A stretch of DNA of 64,000 bases from Protopterus annectens (Eukaryota > Chordata > Ceratodontiformes > Protopteridae). The DNA is taken from NCBI RefSeq assembly GCF_019279795.1, contig NC_056737.1, positions 1,193,345,015 to 1,193,409,014 on the forward strand, in the 5' to 3' direction. A model generated the notes under the pieces. The model did no database searches and was not told where the DNA came from. It saw only the letters and a list, made by a program, of their open reading frames with translations. Positions 22,087 to 33,471 of this stretch are shown here, piece after piece; within the stretch, counting starts at the first letter, position 1; each line of letters starts with the position of its first letter. A program made the position numbers and the translations under genes.

Positions 22087-23750
22087 ATGGACAGAAGTAG
22101 GTTAAAAAATAAAATGGATAGCTGGGTGCACAAGACCCAGGATAAAAATATGCCCAATCCTGGTAGGAGCACTGGTGCCAAGCCTGGAAAAAATGACAAT
22201 GTAGAATCCCCAAGACAGACATGGAGACATTCCTACAATGGGGCTAGACCAGGCTCAAGGGGAGGATGCCCCCCTGCCCCTCCATTGTAGAAGGAAGTAG
22301 TAGTCCACAAAAAAATCACAAAAACTGATAGGCCAAGAAAGAGCTATAAAGATGATAGAGTGGACTGATGAGGATAAGAAATAAATTATGTATTGTTACT
22401 ATTATGCAAGAAGCCCAGAATTTCCAGACAGAAGATATACAACAAAGATTAAGAGACAAATTGGAGCAAAGAAAAATACTTGACAAGAAGAATTGTCAGA
22501 AGCTTCAAATAAAAAAATGTGCTCATTAATTCAACAGATGTATGAGCAAACATTATATAGACCAAGAAACTTATGTCATTTGGAAAAAAAAGCAACTGAG
22601 GAAGTGTGACAGTATAAAGAACAAAATCTAGAGATTTTTGAAAGGTATAAAAAAGAAATATGGAAAAAACCCCGCGGTGGTGGTGCTGCGGTAGCATTGT
22701 CGCCTCACAGTAAGACGCTGTCCGGTTCGATTCTCAGCTAGAGCATCTTCTGCGTGGAGACATGCGTGAATGGGTGTACCTTCGTTGAAGGTTGTGCATC
22801 AGTGCTGGTAACTAAAATCAACTACCAATCATTAGCGAACTGGAGTTCCGTTGTGGCGACCCCTAACCGGGAAAAGCCGAAAGACACAACAACAACATAA
22901 AAAAGAAATATGGACATGGGAAAAAGAGATCTGATATGGTACAATATTTATGCAAAGGAGAAAGTCAAATTAATCACTGCAAAAAAGCAGCCCCAAAGAT
23001 ATTCAAAGAGAAATACAGACAAAGGCATCCAGATAAGAAAATTTCACAATACAAAAAATAAGATCACAAAGAGGGAACATAGAACAGAAGATTAGTAAAG
23101 TAGAAGTTAAAAGAATAGAAGCTGAAGTTATGGAATACCTGCGAAGTGAAAGAGTTAGTGTAGAAAGTCTAACTTAGGTTACATCAAGCATGATGGAGCA
23201 ACAAGTCCCCCAAGTTAGGAGAAACTGCAGGAGCAGAAGACATCTGAAGAAGAAATATGGTCATGGGAAAGAAAAAGAGATTTAATATGGTACAATATTT
23301 ATGCAAAGAAGAAAGCAAAATTAATCAATACAAAAAGAGGAGCACCAAAGATATTTGAAGAGAAATACAGACAAAAACATCCATATATGGAAATCTTTAC
23401 AATACAACAATAGCAAAACAAAGAGAAAAAGGAGAAAAGATGATTAGTTATAGAAAACTTAAATAGAAACTGAGGTTATTGGTTATCTGCATATGAAGAA
23501 TTAAGTGTAGAAAATATAACTCTAATAACATCACAGCGGGATAGGGCAATGGCTGCCCAAATTAAAGAGAAACCAGTGGGGTGGGAAACATCTGGTCAGT
23601 TGCCGTATGAAGATACTTTGGAGCCTTCCACAGGAAACCAATACAGAAGATCAAATGGAGTTGCACAGCAAGACAAGGAAAAGAAAACTGTGATGGCCCT
23701 GATACAATCAGTCTTGTGGAGTGATAGGCTAGTGAATTCCCATATGAAAG
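22087..23750 (+). mobile_element. R4-like LINE, 5' part (split by insertions)
   Basis: Decayed coding DNA before CR1 copy B. A possible start is the ATG at 22087. Two Lys-rich segments about 340 bp apart (about 22905..23150 and 23247..23530) are clearly duplicates; both contain ATGGTACAATATTTATGCAA and AAATACAGACAAA. I join this region to 29839..32950 because the same kind of AT-rich, Lys/Glu-rich coding DNA continues straight after CR1 copy B in the same orientation. That link is inference. A SINE is inserted at 22664. Confidence 0.5.
22664..22896 (+). mobile_element. tRNA-derived SINE with fish-type tail, 17-bp target duplication
   Basis: The head has an A-box-like TGGTGCTGCGGTAGCAT and a B-box GGTTCGATTC. 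The 3' part contains GTTGTGGCGACCCCTAA and GGGAAAAGCCGAAAGACACA, followed by CAA repeats. This tail resembles those of widespread fish SINEs (V-SINE-like, from memory). The element is flanked by perfect copies of ATAAAAAAGAAATATGG at 22647..22663 and 22897..22913. It interrupts the R4-like LINE. Confidence 0.85.
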
Positions 23751-25150
23751 TTCATTGGCCATTTGGGCAGTTTTTCCATCTCTTTCTGCTTTCTGGTTAA
23801 AAGCACGTTTTGCGTTTAGTCCCCGCCTTTCCTTTAACTAGTGTAGTCCAGGTACAGATTTGCTGTACCCAGGACTGTTGGTAAGCTTCTGAGCCCCCCA
23901 AGCCCTTCTCTGTTGGAGAGAAGCCTTCTAGCTTATCAGTGGGAGTGGTAAGCACTAGGTAACCTATCTACCACAGGAGGAGTGGTTTTTGGCCCAGAAA
24001 TTATAGTTTATTGGCTGTTTGGGAAGCTTTTCCATCTCTTTCAACCTTCTGATTTAAAAGCCTGTGTCTGCGCTTGTTTCCTGCCTTTCATGTTACTAGT
24101 CTAGTCCAGGTACAGATTTGCTGTATCCAGGACTCTTTGTAAGCTTCTGAGCCCCCCAAGCCTTTCCATGTTGGAGGGAAGCCTTCTAGCTTATCAGTGG
24201 GAGTGGTAAGCATCAGGTAGCCTATCTACCACAAAAGGAGTGGTCCCTGGCCCAGAAATTGCAGCTATTGGCTGTTTGAGCAGTTTTGTTCCATCTCTTT
24301 CAACTTTCTGGTTTGAAAGCCGCACTTGTGCCTGTTTCCCACCTTTCCTATAACTAGCCTAGCCCAGTTACAGAGTTGCTGTATACAGGATTGCTAGTAA
24401 GCTTCTGAGCCCCCCAAGCCTTCCTGTGTTGGAGGGAAGCCTTCTAGCTTATCAGTGAGAGTAGTAAGCACTAGGTAGCCTATCCTCCATAGGAAGAGTG
24501 AGTTTTGGCCCAGAAATTGTAGTTTATTTGGTCATTTGGGCAGTTTTCCAGCTCTTTCAACTTGCTAGCTTAGAAGCCTACGTTTGTACTTGTTCCCCGC
24601 CTTTCCTGTAACTAGTCTAGTCCAGGTACAGATTTGCTGTATCCAGGACTCTTAGTAAGCTTCTGAGCCCCCCAAGCCTTTCTGTGTTGGAGGGCAGCCT
24701 TCTAGCTTATCAATGGGAGTGGTAAGCATTAGGTAGCCTATCTACCACAAGAGGAGTAGTTCCTGGCCCAGAAATTGTAGCTATTGGCCGTTTGGGCAGT
24801 TTTTTTCCATCTCTTTCAATATTCTGGTTTAAAAGCCACACTTGCGCTTGTTTCCCACCTTTCCTGTAACTAGCCTAGTCCAGATACAGAGTTCCTGTAT
24901 CCAGGACTGTTGGTAAGCTTCTGAGCCCCGCAAGCCTCTCTGTGTTGGAGGAAAGTCTTCTAGCTTATCAGTGGGAGTGGTAAGCACTAGGTAGCCTGTC
25001 TACCATGACAGGAGAGGTTCTTGGCCCAGAAATTGTAGTTTATTGACCATTTGGACAGTTTGTCCATCTCTTTCAACTTTCTGGTTTAAAGACCACATCT
25101 GCACTTGTTTCCCATCTTTCCTGTAACTAACCTACTGGGTAGCACTAGAA
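23751..25150 (+). repeat. 258-bp monomers at the 5' end of CR1 copy B
   Basis: The landmark GGCCCAGAAA lies at 23991, 24249, 24507, 24765 and 25023, exactly 258 bp apart each time. There are about 5.5 units; the first is cut at 23751 and the last fades at about 25150. Each unit carries TTCTGGTTTAAAAGCC or a close variant and CTTCTGAGCCCCCCAAGCC. Single related monomers occur just upstream of ORF1 in copies A (about 14990..15210) and E (about 50990..51240), which ties the monomer to this LINE family. Tandem promoter monomers of this kind are known from mouse L1; here a promoter role is inferred. Confidence 0.85.
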
Positions 25151-25959
25151 AGCCTTAAACTGATACAAGCCTTCTAGCTCAGAAGAGAGACTTTGGAGTG
25201 ATTAAGTATCGGTTTTCTGTACTTTCTTGCTTTACTTAACTGTTTTCCACCTAAACACAGATTTTCCAGCATTTATTGTGATTTAAAAGCTTGTTTTTTT
25301 CACATATTGTACTTATTTGACTGCCTGCACTTTTAAAAAATTGTTTTTTGTTTAAATAATTTGTTTAACTGTTGTAGGCTACACACTAAAGTGCAATAGC
25401 CTTTTCTGATCGTTTGTAGTCGTTTAAAGCTGTTTTAAGTGTATTTTTTACAGTTTTTGCCTTATCTTTAAAAAAAAACAAGAAAACCAAAAAAAATTCC
25501 TTGTTTCCTGCCTTTCTAAGCTAGTATAGTCCAATTTTCAGGCTAGTGCTGAATTCGGGGCTGTGATACTAGTTCCTGAGTTGTCCATACCTTACTTGGA
25601 CAGAAGGAAGTTTCTCTGTTCACCTGTGAGAGAGGGGAGCTTTGAGCAACCTATCTGTCCCTGGAGGAGTGGTTCCATCCCAGAAGTTAGTAGTTTATTG
25701 GCCATTTTGGGCTAATTTCTATCTCTTTCATTTCCCTACTATAAAAACCGCGTTTGTACAGTTTTGGTTAGCTACGGTTAAATTATTCCCGGCTCCACTA
25801 AGTCTCCTCTTCAGATTTTCCCTTGAAACTAGTCTAACTCTCAACCTAAGCACTCAAAAAGTATCTTACAGCCCAGCACTTGCTCAGACCTAATAGCAAG
25901 CACTACTATACCCTGACACTGATTGCCCAGCAGAGCAAGGCTCTTTATTCACTCCTCAC

Positions 25960-26980
25960 CAACCAAGCGACTAAGCAGCTCACCCTACTATTCAGGCATA
26001 ACCAAAGGGCAACTTCAGGTGCACTCTCCAGTAAAGCTGGTGAATCTGGATATCCTGAGGCAATGTTACAACTGCCTCATGTACACAGACAACCCTCTCC
26101 TCCTACCACAAAACACTAACATATGCAAGAGATGCAATTATACAGCCAAACTGGAAGCTAAGCTGTCTCCATCCAAGACTGGAACAGAGAGTCAAGAGGA
26201 GAATGTTAACATTTGCACCACAACTCCAGCCGCACACAGACCTACTAAAACAGCACTGGGAAAGAATACACATAAATACAGAAAATCATACTCGGAGGCT
26301 CTAAATAAAAACCTGCAAAAGCATCAGAGACCTCCAAAGCAGACAACCAAACAACCTGCACTTCCCGTCACAAACCAGACAAATTATAAAACACAAAATC
26401 AGTGTGCCACACAATCACAGCCCTTAAGGTGAAATAACATACCTAACACACTAGTAATAGGTGACTCTATAGTCAGGCACACTGACGTCCCACTCACTAG
26501 GCTGGACAAGCAGAAGGTTACTGTTAGCTGCCTGTCAGGAGCCAGAATCTACCACATAACACAAGCACTCAGGTCACTCCAGAACAAGTACAAATATAAC
26601 TCTGTCATTGCTCATGTTGGTGTGAATGACCTGAGACGTACCTCCCTGGACTACATGAAAAGAGACATGGAAGAGCTCTCTGATCATGTAGCCCAGGCTG
26701 GTATGACCCTGACCCTGAGTAGCATCCTGCCCTCACCAAGAATGATACCTCAGTATAAAGAAAAAAATGATCAATTTCAACAATTGGCTAAGCTTCTGGT
26801 GTAATTCAAAGGGAATCCAGTGTCTGTCAGCCTGGGACGACATGCTCGAAAAGCCGCGTTGCTTCGCAAGAGACGGCTTGCACCTGTCACCCCTAGGCTT
26901 TCGAATACTGGCCAAGGCTCTTGCTGCCCCCATAGTGCCTTTTTTAGGCAAGGCTCAAACGTCAAACCCATCTCTGTAAA
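25960..26980 (+). pseudogene. CR1 copy B ORF1 (zinc-finger-like plus SGNH esterase)
   Basis: The part at about 25950..26432 has a CX2C..CX2C pattern (QCYNCLMYTDN, then CKRCNY) and a Lys/Gln/Pro-rich linker ending at a stop at about 26430. The esterase follows, with the SGNH blocks visible in pieces: TLVIGDSIVRHTDVPLTRLD near 26450, HVGVNDLRRTSLDYMKRDME near 26615 and DGLHLSPLGFRILAKAL near 26877. Ser (GDS), Asn (GVND) and Asp/His (DGLH) are thus all present. There is at least one stop and one frame change. Confidence 0.8.
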
Positions 26981-29760
26981 CAGCACAATTAACAAAAAAC
27001 TGAGGGTTATGAGGAGTTTAAATCTCAAAATGCACGGGCTCGAAGCACTCCTCAGTATGGAGAACGTCAACATCTGTGCAGTAACTGAAACCTGGTTAAA
27101 GGCTCCAGACAGCACCCCAGCACTACCGGGCTACAACTCATACCACATGTTTTGGCCACAGGACATGGACCGAAACACAAAAGGAGGGGATGTATCCATA
27201 TTTATCAAGGATACCTACACCTCCAGGTTAGTGGCGCAGCATGATACTTCTGAGATCATCCATGTGCAACTAACATCAGGCAAATCTGCAATGCAAATTG
27301 TGGCCTGCTACAGATCAGCCTCCATGACCCAGGACCACCACTCCCACCTTTCTGGAGACACTGGAAAATATGAAGGTCCTACTGAACACCCTGAAATTGG
27401 GTGATTTCAATTACCCTACCATTCACTGGGAAAACTACTTGAGTACAAATTCCCAGGCCCAGTGTTTCCTGGAATCCATCAACTCAAATGCCCTGGATCA
27501 GCTGGTAAACTTTCCTACCAGAGGTAAAAACATATTGGACCTGGTCATCACCAACATGGGCGATAGGTGTTCCACACCGGAGGTCAACCCGTCACCGGTT
27601 AGATCAGACCATAAACTAATCACTCTGGATGTCCAAACCCCACCACCACCCCAACTAAGGAAACCACAGTAAAACTTTTCTAAAGCAAACTTCACCTTAC
27701 TTAAGACAGAGGCGGTAAGTTTCACAACCCCCACGCTAAAGGATAACGCTGCCCAAGATGCAGAAACCTTTACAAATGCACTCTATGAGCACCTACAAGG
27801 ATGCATGGATCATGCCATCCCTAGAAAAACCAAGACTCACTCCTCTAAGAGAAGGAAACCAGTTTGGTGGACCCCTGCCATAAACAGGCTATACAATAGA
27901 AGGAGGAAACTAGTTCAGAAAAAAAGCAAATCCCAAGAAGGAAAGACATCCCTGATTAGTATCAGTAAGAAACTGAGGTCCCTCATGAAATCATCCAAGG
28001 CTAACTTTGAAAGAAAAATAGCCAAGGATTCGAAAGATAACCACAAAGCCTTATTTAGCTATGTTAAGAATCTAAGTGGCAACTCACAGATATGAACTGA
28101 ACTAGTGCAAAATAGCACAAAATATACTGAACCTACTGATATTGCCAACATCCTGGCAGATAGATTCAATGAAAACTTCACCCCCCTCTCACCTCTAGAA
28201 GGGCCCACAACAATACCGGAAAAGTATAGTGTCCCAAAAATCACAGATGCACAGGTGAAAACAGCCCTTTCAAAAGCCAAAAACACAGCGTCAATGGGAC
28301 CAGATGGTGTCCCAGGCTGCATCTTGCAGGAACTACAGAATGAACTAACCCCCCACCTAAACACGCTGTTCAACCTCAACCTCTCCACAGGCTATGTGCC
28401 CATAGAATGGCGCACAGCAACAGTTATTCCTCTCCACAAAGAAGGGGCCAGAACTGACCCTGGTAACTATCGCCCTATAAGCCTGACTAGCCTGGTCTGC
28501 AAGGCTATGGAGCGCTTCATCATGGAACTCATTAACAAAGACATTAGGAACCTCCAAACACTTGATCCGACCCAGTTCGGTTTTGTTAAGAGCAGATCAT
28601 GCCTACTAAACCTGGTTGACTTCTTCTAGACAGTCACCAAGGCCATAGATGAGGGAAAGGTGGTTCACACAGCCTACTTTGACCTCGCTAAGGCTTTTGA
28701 CACCATTCCCCACTCGGGTATTACAGAAGAGATGGGTTGCCAACTGGCTTACAGACAGAACTCACACAGTAAGAATAGCAGACTCCAGGTCCGACTCTAA
28801 ACCAGTCACAAGTGGTCTCCCGCAAGGCTCGGTCCTGGGACCCCTACTGTTTGGCATATACTTCTCAGAAGTACAGGCAAACACAGGAGGACTATGGCTA
28901 ACCAAGTTCACCGATGACTGCAAACTGGGAACCATAACTGACTCTCCAGCTGACACGGACATCCTCTAAAAAGGCCTTACTGAGATAGACACCTGGTGTC
29001 AAAGTCACGGCCTCAAGCTAAATGCCAAAAAATGCATAGTCATCCCATTTGGGAAAACAAAACACCTACGAGTTACCACATAGGTGACCCCTTAATACAG
29101 AAGAGGTAATAAGAGATCTGGGGACCCAGGTAGACAGTAATCTCTCTTTTGACAATCATATTGCCAAAGTAGTTAGGAAATCCTTCTATGTGGCCCATCT
29201 AATTACTAAAGGGTTCGCATCTAGAATTAAAGAGGTTATAGTGCCCCTCTACTCGTCACTCATTAGACCCATCATAGAGTACAATGCCCCATTTAGGATG
29301 TACCTCACAAGACACTTCCAACAGCTGGAAAGACAACAAAAGTACCTCACCAAGAGGATTACTGGTCTCAAACATATTTCCTATGCAGCCCGACTGAAGA
29401 AACTCAGGTTGTACTCAGTGGCATATCGCTTACTCAGAGGTGATCTCTGCCTGACTTACAAAGCCATGTCCAACTCAGAATTGATGGACATGCTCCACCT
29501 AAAGAAATCCAAGTCACTGTGAGCCACGTGCTCTAGTGAGCTTAACCTTGCCACAACAATAAATACAAAATGCTGGAGGGATAGATTCCTGTCACAGAGA
29601 CTCCCCATTCTTTGGAACAAAATTCCAAATTACATCAGGCAATGCCCCTCACTAACACTCTTCAGGAGAAACCTTGACGAGTGGATGGGTAACAGAAAAT
29701 ACATCCCAGGGATCACTTCATTGGCTCTGCTTGACAGAGGATCAGTTAATTAATCAATGG
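26950..29760 (+). pseudogene. CR1 copy B ORF2 (endonuclease and reverse transcriptase)
   Basis: The endonuclease pieces contain ICAVTETWLKAP (27070), LGDFNYPTIHWEN (about 27397) and VRSDHKLITLDV (about 27600). The linker and reverse transcriptase follow, with NYRPISLTSLVCKAMERFIM (28465), FGFVKSRSCLLNLVDFF (28575), LPQGSVLGPLLFGIYFSEVQ (28820) and FTDDCKLG (28909) as the active site (copy D has FADDCKLG). The C-terminal domain continues to about 29750. The frame changes or stops at least seven times, for example at 27670, 28096, 28629, 28970 and 29522. Confidence 0.85.
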
Positions 29761-29838
29761 GGCGGCGGAAGCCGACACACTCTGGCTAGGCTTATAAATG
29801 CCCTCGGGCAGATAGCCTAGTACCTACCTATGAACCTA

Positions 29839-32800
29839 AAGAGCAATGGATGACACAAGATGAAACTGAAGAGAATGCGGCACAGGAAGATTCTCTGGAA
29901 CTTTCCATAGAATGCCCACAGGAAATGGAGAACAAACAACGTGCCCACAGTTTAGAAGAAAATAATCTAAGAGAAGAGTTGCTTGATTTAATAGAGATGT
30001 TCAGACATATTAAGATCAATGAAAGAAATAGAGTACAGAAGGTCAATAAAACCCAAAAAGTTAGAAGTTTGATAAAACAACTGAACACAGTAATTAGAAC
30101 TGTTCAGAGATTCATAGAGAGGGTTGGCATAATGTTTAAGGTGTTTATCTTACAAACACAAGGTGCAGGGTTTGATTCTCACATGCAGTAATTGGCTTAG
30201 CTTAAAATGGCCGACAAGGGCAATTAACCTAGTATTAATCTATGAACCTATTTGATATAACAGAAATAAATAGGATATATTATTATACAGCTAAATTAAT
30301 AGCAGATAAAGTTGTACCATAAAAAGACAGAGAAGTAAAGGAAAGAAAGGGGAGAAATCAAATTACAACACGGAAATGTCTAACAGAGAAAACTATAAAG
30401 CAGTTAGGACAAGAAGTGTCATTGTTACAAGAGCATAGAAGAGGGAACAGATAATCAAAAATACTCAGAAAGATAGATATGATAAAAGCAATGCACAGTA
30501 TCAGAACAAATCAGGCTCTATCATGCACTATCCAAATAATAAACTAAAAATATCAGCACAGGCAGAAAAACTCAGAAGATGAGCAGATAAATATAAAGGA
30601 AAAGTACAAAATAAGTACTTTATTGCTGACCCCCCAAAAAATTATAGACAACTGGGAAACAAGGCAAAAGGAATTGAAACACCACCGAAAATAGAAGAAA
30701 TAGATACATATTGGAGAAATATCTATGAAAATCTTATGGAACATAACAAAGATGCTGCATGTATAGAAGAAGTAAAAGAAAGAATAAGACATTCAAATGC
30801 AGAGGATAGGAAATGGGATAAAGTAATTGCCAGAGAGACTGAAACAAAGTTAAGAAAAGCTCCTAACTGGAAAACCCCAGACCCAGATGCAGTACCTAAC
30901 TTCTAACTAAAAGTATTAACATCTTTACATGAAGATTTAGCCATAAATAAGAACTATTTATATGCGCACCTTGAACACACACCATCATAGCTAACAACAG
31001 GAAAAACAATACTCCTACTTAAAATCAAACCTGAAAGCTATCCTAAAAATTATAGACTAATAACTTGCCTTCTGACAATGTATAAACTAACACTGGAATT
31101 GATGCTGACAGAATTTATAGTCATTTAGAAAAAAACTCAGTCATGGCAGTAGAACAAAGAGTAACAAAAGAAAGTCATGTGGTACAAAGGATCGTTTATT
31201 GTTAAATAAAGTCATAATAGAGAACTGTAAAAAGGGGAAGAATCTAAGTATGGCATGGATAGACTACAAAAAAGCATTTGGCGGTATTCCACATTCATGA
31301 ATAAAAGAATGCTTATATATAAGATACACCCTGCACTAATCAATTACATTACAGTGACCATAAAACAGTAGCAAACCACTTTGCAGTTAAGCGATGATAA
31401 AGGACAAATTATTAGTATTCCAGGGATAAAAATTCAAAGGCGATATTCCAGGGTGACTCTTTGTCACCGCTTCTCTTTTGTCTTGCCCCAACCCATTAAG
31501 CTGCCTACTTAACAGGTTAGGTTATGGCTCCAATTTGGCTCCCAGAAAACAACAAAGTGTATAGATTTCTCATCTTCTTTCTGTGGATGATTTAAAACTG
31601 TATAATTCATCAGATGAGGAACTGAAATCACATCTGCAAGTGGTCAAAACTTTTTTAATGATGTAAGAATGTCATTTGGTCTTGATAAATGTGCAAAAGC
31701 AACCTTTAAAGCAGGAAAGCTGCAGCACCAAGAAAACATCAACCTGGGACAGGACTGTGATATAAAAGAACTTGAGCAAGAGGGAGTGTATAAATATTTG
31801 GGAACTGATGAAGGATCAGCAATAAAACATGAACAAATATAAATAAAACTTAGGAACATTTTAGAAGACTAAAATTAATACTGAAAGCAGGCATGGCATC
31901 TAAGAACAAAATCAAAGCTATAAACCAATATGTTCTTCCTGCCCTAACTTACAGTTTTGGAGTGATTGACTTGCCCCAAAAGGTGTTGGACTGGTTGGTC
32001 AGGAAATCAAGAAGGGTGCTTCATGCTTATCAAATAATTTTTAAAAATCAGTGTATACCAAGACTATATATTCCCCATTCTGAAGGCAGTAGGGGCCTCC
32101 TCAAATTTGATCACATTGTTTAGATCTGCAATCATGGGACTGCATACATATCTGTTGACATCACCAGACTGAAATGTAGTGAAAGCTTTAAAACATGAGG
32201 AGAATAAGTCTAAGATGAATTCCCTGCTTAGTTTAGCAGAAGCTTATCGATGTCTAACATGAAAAAATCAAAACAGAAGTAGATAAAAACAGCCAGCAAC
32301 TGAATGTGCCAAGAAAGAAAAAAATAAGGTGAAGGATCAGATGAGAAAGCAAGAATTTAGAAAATGCATGAATAAAGTTGTAAATATAGAAAACTCTTAA
32401 ATAATCTCATGTCAATCAGGATCAAACTCAGGAATGGTTAAGGAGAGGTGAATTTAAACCAAAAGATAAAATGTTAGTATAAGTGGTGCAAGATAGTGGA
32501 CTACGTACATGTTGGTTTACAAAGTCCATTAAACATGTGAGAGAAACAGACAAATGCAGGTTTTGTAAAACAGAATTGGAAACAGTCGCATACATTGTTG
32601 CTGGTTGTGACACACTAATGGCAGAAGGAGTGTGTACTGAAAGGCATAATACTGTGGCAAGACTGTTGCACTGGGGATTGTGCAAACATTATAATACTGA
32701 AGCAGATGAAAAACATTGGAAACATGAGTCACAAAACATTATAGAAAATGATGATGTGAGAAAACCAGATACAGTAGTCCATGAAAAGAAAACAAAAGTA

Positions 32801-32950
32801 GCATTGATCATTGAATTCGCTACACCCAGTGACTACAGTGTCTTATGTACAGAGAGACACAAAGTCATAAAATATCAGTTGCAAAACACAAAAATGCCAA
32901 GCAGGAACAGAAGGATGAATCACTCCCCAGTAAATAAATGCACCTATTCG
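29839..32950 (+). mobile_element. R4-like LINE, 3' part, with restriction-like endonuclease
   Basis: The translation resembles R4/Dong-type LINEs. Blocks seen are TETKLRKAPNWKTPDPDAVP (about 30840), YPKNYRLITCLLTMYKLTLE (31032), an IDYKKAFGGIPHS block (31260), and KNKIKAINQYVLPALTYSFG (31900). Near the C-terminus (32483..32965) come CRFCKTELETVAYIVAGC, which is a CX2C..H/C knuckle with Tyr in the usual His place, then RHNTVARLLHW, and KPDTVVHEKKTKVALIIEFA, the PD..K pattern of restriction-like endonucleases. Many stops and frameshifts. A SINE is inserted at 30117. The 3' end is lost where PLE2 begins. Confidence 0.75.
30117..30256 (+). mobile_element. tRNA-derived SINE with CR1-type tail
   Basis: The head reads GTTGGCATAATGTTTAAGGT (A box) and GCAGGGTTTGATTCTCACAT (B box). 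The tail, with GGCTTAGCTTAAAATGGCC and AACCTAGTATTAATCTATGA, matches the 3' end of the CR1-like LINEs in this window (GGCTAGGCTTATAAATGCC, GCCTAGTATGAACCTATGA). Another copy lies at 63355..63487. Sharing a 3' end with a LINE is the known sign that the SINE uses that LINE's enzyme. Confidence 0.85.
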
Positions 32951-33260
32951 GGCCAAATTCAATAAAACCAATACAGGAGTTTATTAAAGAGAATAAAACA
33001 ATTGATAAGCGCTTTCATCCTGACCACTTCAGAACTTCATCAGATAATACATTTAATAACACAATCACTTTATATAGTACAGAAAAACTGGGTAAAAAAT
33101 CATTAAACAATTAATACATTATTTAAACTGACACACACCCTTAAAGGAAAAGACATGTAAAAGGCTGTATTATATATGTAAAATATAAAAACTGTATAAG
33201 ATGGAATAAATAGTTGGTAAAAAACTATCATTGTAGTATCAAAACATAAATAAAATGGTG
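32951..33260 (-). mobile_element. PLE2, 3' terminal part (cut off by PLE1)
   Basis: AT-rich terminal DNA of a Penelope-like element in minus orientation. It carries the hammerhead-like motif at 33013..33043 (minus). I assign it to the same element as 37898..39793 because PLE1 lies exactly between them and is flanked by identical 15-bp copies at 33246..33260 and 37898..37912, and because the distance from the GIY-YIG stop to the motif, with PLE1 removed, is similar to that in PLE1. The end at about 32951 is approximate. Confidence 0.6.
33013..33043 (-). ncRNA. Hammerhead-like motif in PLE2 end
   Basis: On the minus strand the segment starts CTGATGA and ends GAAA, 31 nt in all. Between them TTCTGA can pair with TCAGGA (one G-U pair). 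CTGANGA..GAAA is the conserved core of hammerhead ribozymes, which are known in Penelope-like elements. The outer helices and cleavage site are not resolved, so self-cleavage is only a possibility. Confidence 0.45.
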
Positions 33261-33471
33261 CACCAACACTTCAAATCAGCCCACACTTTATTTTGTAAAG
33301 CACTTTTCGTCACTGTGGTACAGTGACTTCTTCAGACAAACTTAAAAACCATTAAGTTCAGTTTAAATAACATTTTTTTAAAGTTCCCTCATGATCCAGA
33401 TCTTCCAGTCAGCACCAGCTACTAATTACTTACTGACATCATCTATTAATTACTATAACCACCGTGATATT
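33261..33471 (-). repeat. Inverted arm at the left end of PLE1
   Basis: The reverse complement matches about 33640..33850: for example CACCAACACTTCAAATCAGC pairs with the GTGTTGGTG end at 33849. Mismatches and small gaps occur, especially near 33360..33420. It contains a minus-strand copy of the hammerhead-like motif at 33305..33335. Confidence 0.85.

Larger units (their letters stand above)
23751..29838 (+). mobile_element. CR1-like LINE copy B, full length with monomer 5' region
   Basis: This is the most complete CR1-like copy in length. It has tandem 258-bp monomers (23751..25150), a unique 5' region with a diverged monomer (25490..25760), ORF1 (about 25960..26980), ORF2 (about 26950..29760) and a 3' end with the shared tail GGCTAGGCTTATAAATGCCC and CCTATGAACCT. 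It is inserted into the R4-like LINE in the same orientation. A target duplication of four bases (AAAG) is possible but not certain. Both ORFs are broken many times, so it is older than copies C and D. Confidence 0.88.

Noticed and set aside
29850-30191. Glu-rich 113-codon frame as a host gene
   Set aside because: It continues into R4-like LINE coding sequence and ends inside a SINE insertion.
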